Assembly (NCBI GenBank): GCA_045601445.1
Contig: JAZRZQ010000050.1
Coordinates: forward strand, 1-7,181
DNA from: RGIG5579 sp045601445
GTDB taxonomy: Bacteria; Bacillota; Clostridia; Oscillospirales; SIG627
Reading direction: 5' to 3'
DNA: 7,181 nt
Positions 5,072 to 7,181 of this stretch are shown here, piece by piece. Numbering within the stretch: the stretch's first letter is position 1; every line of letters starts with the position of its first letter. The notes under the pieces are model-generated. The model saw nothing but the letters and a program-made list of their open reading frames with translations, was not told where the DNA came from and ran no database searches. The translations under genes and the position numbers were made by a program.

Positions 5072-7015
5072 ATGTACCGTATCTACAAGATCACCTCTCA
5101 CCCCGTCGTGGATTTTGCCGCGGAAGAGCTGAAAAAATACCTGCGTATGATGATGCCGCGCGAGGGCGAGATTGAAATTGCCTACAAGCCCGACGCGACC
5201 GAGGGCTTCCGTCTCGGCCTGATGCAGGACTTTTCCCTTTCCGTCGACGAGGCGCGCGATCCCGAACTGGACGACATTCTTCACATTGACACCGAGGCCG
5301 AGGGCGGCATCATCGCGGGGGACAATCCGCGAAGCGTGCTTTTGGCGGTGTACCGCTTTTTAACGCTCAACGGCTGTCGCTGGCTTTACCCCGGCGTGGA
5401 CGGGGAGATCATCCCCATTCGCAAGGTCGAAGCCACGAAGTATCACCGCATGGCCGCCTGCCGCTATCGCGGTCAATGCAACGAGGGTGCGGAAAGCCAG
5501 CAGGCGATGCTCGAGACCATCGACTTTTCTCCGAAGATCGGGCTGAACGTGTATATGCTCGAATTCGACATTCCCAAGATCTACTACGATTGGTACTACA
5601 ACCACAAGGACAACGAGAAGAACCGCGAGAGCGAGAGCGTATCCGCCGACACCGTACTGCAATGGAAGAGGGTGTGCGAGGCCGAAATTGCCAAGCGCGG
5701 TCTTCAGTTCCACGATATGGGGCACGGCTGGAACGCCGAGGCCTTCGGCATCTCCTCGCTCGGCGGCTGGACGAGTGACGAAAACAACCCCGTTCCCGAC
5801 GAGGCGCGCCAATACCTTGCGCTCATCGGCGGCAAGAGAGACCTGTTCAAGGGCGTGGCGCTCAACACCAATTTCTGTATGTCCAACGAAAAGGCGCGCG
5901 CGATCGTGACCCAAACGGTCTGCGACTACGCCGAAAAGAGCTCCAACGTCGACTATTTGCACGTCTGGCTTGCCGACGCACAGAAGAACCACTGCGAATG
6001 CGACGAGTGCCGCAAGAAAACACCTGCGGATTGGTACGTGGTGCTTCTCAACGACATTGACCGTGAGCTGACCCGAAGAGGCTTGAAAAACCGCATCGGC
6101 GCGGTGATGTATTCCGAGACGGCATACGAGCCGACCTGCGAATACCTGTTAAACCCTGACCGCTTCCTCTTTCTGCTCGGCGCGATCACCCGTTCCTACA
6201 CCTACTCGGTTCCCAAAAATCCTAAGCCGGAAAAGTTCACGCCGTTCGTGCTCAATCAGTCGGGCCGTCCCGAAACGATGGAAGAGCACGTTGCGCGAGC
6301 ACAGGCCTGGCGCCGCTTTGCCCCCTCGCCGTCCATTGCCTATGAATATCACTTCTGGAAGCATCAGTTCTACGCACCCGGCGTCTTTTCGTTTGCACGC
6401 CGACTCTACGAGGACGTTCATTCCTACCGCGACAACGGCTTCGACGGCATCATCGAGGACGGCAGTCAGCGCTCGTTCTTCCCGAACGGTCTGTCCTTCT
6501 ACGTTTACGCCGCGACGCTGTTTGATCCCTCTCTCGACTTTGACGAGATCTGCCGTGACTACCTCTCCCACGCCTACGGCGAGCATTGGCAAGAGGTGGC
6601 CGAATACTTAAAGACCATGGACCGTCTGCTCCCGCAGGAATACGTTGAGGCACGCCACACGCTCCGTCACGATTTCAATCAGTTCTACCGTCCCGAAATG
6701 GTCGACACCTTACGGCAGGTGGAGAGCGAAACGCGCCGTTTTCAGGAAAAATTCGAGTCGTGGAACAATATGCCCCTTCGCACGCAGACCGTTTCGATGC
6801 GCCTTTTGCCCCTCCACTGTGAGTTCTGCCGCGGGCTTGCCTCGGCTCTGATGCTCAAGGCCGTCGGCAAGGAATACGAGGCAAAGGCTGCGATCGAGGC
6901 CTTCGAGGAGAACTTCGGTGCCAAAGAGCTTTCCATCGAGCGCTACTACGATCACCATCTCGCCTGCGCCGCCTACAAAGCGATCTTCAACAAGATCAGC
7001 GAGTATAACCAATAA
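5072..7015 (+). CDS. DUF4838 protein with GH67N/GH20b-like N-terminal domain, putative cytoplasmic glycoside hydrolase
   Basis: A 647-residue protein without signal peptide or membrane segment. Residues 1 to about 115 look like the small alpha/beta domain that precedes the barrel in GH67 alpha-glucuronidases and GH20 enzymes: FAAEELKKYL at 14-23, a GIIAGDNPRSVLLAVYRFL segment, then GCRWLYPG at 101-108. From about 130 on is a barrel of the DUF4838 type (PF16126, placed with TIM-barrel hydrolases): MGHGWN at 216-221, LNTNFCMSN at 264-272, the family hallmark WLADAQKNHCECDEC at 299-313, a YEYHFWKHQFY segment from 424, and DGIIEDGSQRSFFPNG from 458. The C-terminus is helical. D302, E425, E462 and D463 are candidate active-site acids by position only. 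C308, C310 and C313 form a CxCxxC cluster. To my knowledge the family lacks a firm biochemical function; context suggests cleavage of a uronic-acid oligosaccharide. It ends in TAA with no terminator before the insertion sequence. Confidence 0.85.
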   Translation: MYRIYKITSHPVVDFAAEELKKYLRMMMPREGEIEIAYKPDATEGFRLGLMQDFSLSVDEARDPELDDILHIDTEAEGGIIAGDNPRSVLLAVYRFLTLNGCRWLYPGVDGEIIPIRKVEATKYHRMAACRYRGQCNEGAESQQAMLETIDFSPKIGLNVYMLEFDIPKIYYDWYYNHKDNEKNRESESVSADTVLQWKRVCEAEIAKRGLQFHDMGHGWNAEAFGISSLGGWTSDENNPVPDEARQYLALIGGKRDLFKGVALNTNFCMSNEKARAIVTQTVCDYAEKSSNVDYLHVWLADAQKNHCECDECRKKTPADWYVVLLNDIDRELTRRGLKNRIGAVMYSETAYEPTCEYLLNPDRFLFLLGAITRSYTYSVPKNPKPEKFTPFVLNQSGRPETMEEHVARAQAWRRFAPSPSIAYEYHFWKHQFYAPGVFSFARRLYEDVHSYRDNGFDGIIEDGSQRSFFPNGLSFYVYAATLFDPSLDFDEICRDYLSHAYGEHWQEVAEYLKTMDRLLPQEYVEARHTLRHDFNQFYRPEMVDTLRQVESETRRFQEKFESWNNMPLRTQTVSMRLLPLHCEFCRGLASALMLKAVGKEYEAKAAIEAFEENFGAKELSIERYYDHHLACAAYKAIFNKISEYNQ

Positions 7016-7048
7016 AGGCCAAGATCAAAAAAAGTCGGAGAAATGACG

Positions 7049-7068
7049 TGAACCCCAAAGTTTAGACA
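7049..7068. repeat. Terminal inverted repeat of the IS3-family element
   Basis: TGAACCCCAAAGTTTAGACA starts with the TG dinucleotide usual for IS3-family ends and resembles the TG-x-ACCCCAAAAAGTTxGACA type ends of the IS150 group. Its partner at the other end is outside the window, so the exact border is provisional. Confidence 0.65.
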
Positions 7069-7078
7069 AAAATAAATA

Positions 7079-7181
7079 TTAAGTTGTTTGTGAATGAGTT
7101 CGGTACTGTACCGGACTCATTCCTTTTAGTTTCAAGGAAATTCTTTCGTTGTTGTAGTAGTGGATATAATTCTTTAGTTCA
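7079..7181 (-). CDS. IS3-family (IS150 group) transposase orfB, C-terminal 33 residues
   Basis: Read on the minus strand from the right edge, the last 33 codons before TAA (7081-7079) encode the typical end of the DDE integrase-core transposase of IS150-like elements: ELKNYIHYYNNERISLKLKG followed by MSPVQYRTHSQTT. The YIHYYNNERI helix and the KGMSPVQYR motif are highly characteristic of this group. The catalytic DDE residues and the orfA reading frame lie beyond the window, so intactness cannot be judged. Only 10 bp separate the stop from the terminal repeat, which is normal for these compact elements. Confidence 0.9.
   Translation of the reverse strand, partial: ELKNYIHYYNNERISLKLKGMSPVQYRTHSQTT
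7093..7121 (+). terminator. Long hairpin in the transposase 3' end, possible terminator for rightward transcription
   Basis: AATGAGTTCGGTA (7093-7105) pairs with TACCGGACTCATT (7109-7121) around a CTG loop: 13 pairs with one G-U. On the plus strand it is followed by CCTTTTAGTTT, a moderate U-rich tract, so it could stop transcripts leaving the DUF4838 gene. On the minus strand it is coding sequence of the transposase and is not directly followed by a T-run. Terminator function is inferred; the stem itself is plain. Confidence 0.5.

Larger units (their letters stand above)
7049..7181 (-). mobile_element. IS3-family (IS150-like) insertion sequence, one end only
   Basis: The region from 7049 to the right edge is A+T-rich, unlike the rest of the window. 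It holds a terminal sequence beginning TG and containing CCCCAAAGTTTAGACA, followed by the reverse-strand 3' end of an IS3-type transposase. The rest of the element lies beyond the window. The end next to the DUF4838 gene is the one downstream of the transposase. A 3-bp target duplication could be ACG (7046-7048), but this needs the other end. Confidence 0.85.

Noticed and set aside
1..7181. Possible tRNA, rRNA, riboswitch or CRISPR array
   Set aside because: No cloverleaf-like segment, conserved rRNA stretch or regularly spaced repeat was seen; the only non-coding stretches are short.

Overview
The window looks like chromosomal DNA from a moderately G+C-rich member of the Bacillota, probably an uncultured gut or rumen Clostridia-type bacterium. 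The reasons are near-consensus sigma-A promoters, strong AAGGAG-type ribosome sites, an SDR-type (not long-chain MDR-type) mannonate oxidoreductase, a compact GH115 enzyme and an IS150-like insertion sequence. This placement is inferred from gene content and signals, not from a marker gene.

The core is a divergent carbohydrate-utilisation locus for glucuronic-acid-decorated oligosaccharides. Leftward (minus strand) from about 4090 runs a tight operon: a GH115 alpha-glucuronidase (2077-4026), then uxaC glucuronate isomerase (743-2077), then an SDR-family fructuronate reductase, uxuB-like (728 to the left edge, incomplete). The first junction is a TGATG stop/start overlap. The second is a 14-bp gap with the ribosome site overlapping the uxaC stop. 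Read in order, the enzymes release glucuronate, isomerise it to fructuronate and reduce it to mannonate. The later steps (mannonate dehydratase, KDG kinase, KDPG aldolase) and a transporter are not in the window.

Rightward (plus strand) run an AraC-family regulator (4189-5016) and a cytoplasmic DUF4838 protein with a GH67N/GH20b-like N-terminal domain (5072-7015). The latter is a putative glycoside hydrolase of unknown specificity. The 160-bp divergent region holds a perfect TTGACA-17-TATAAT promoter for the regulator, an opposing TTGCAC-17-TATAAT promoter for the operon and, between them, a 20-bp-spaced direct repeat plus an inverted repeat that form a candidate AraC-type operator. A further promoter (TTGAAA-17-TATCAT) overlaps the regulator's stop codon and could drive the DUF4838 gene separately.

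At the right edge (from about 7049) an A+T-rich IS3-family (IS150-like) element begins, with its terminal repeat, the last 33 codons of its transposase on the minus strand, and a long hairpin inside that coding end. It sits only 33 bp after the DUF4838 stop codon. None of the enzymes has a visible signal peptide, so the locus appears to process imported oligosaccharides inside the cell.
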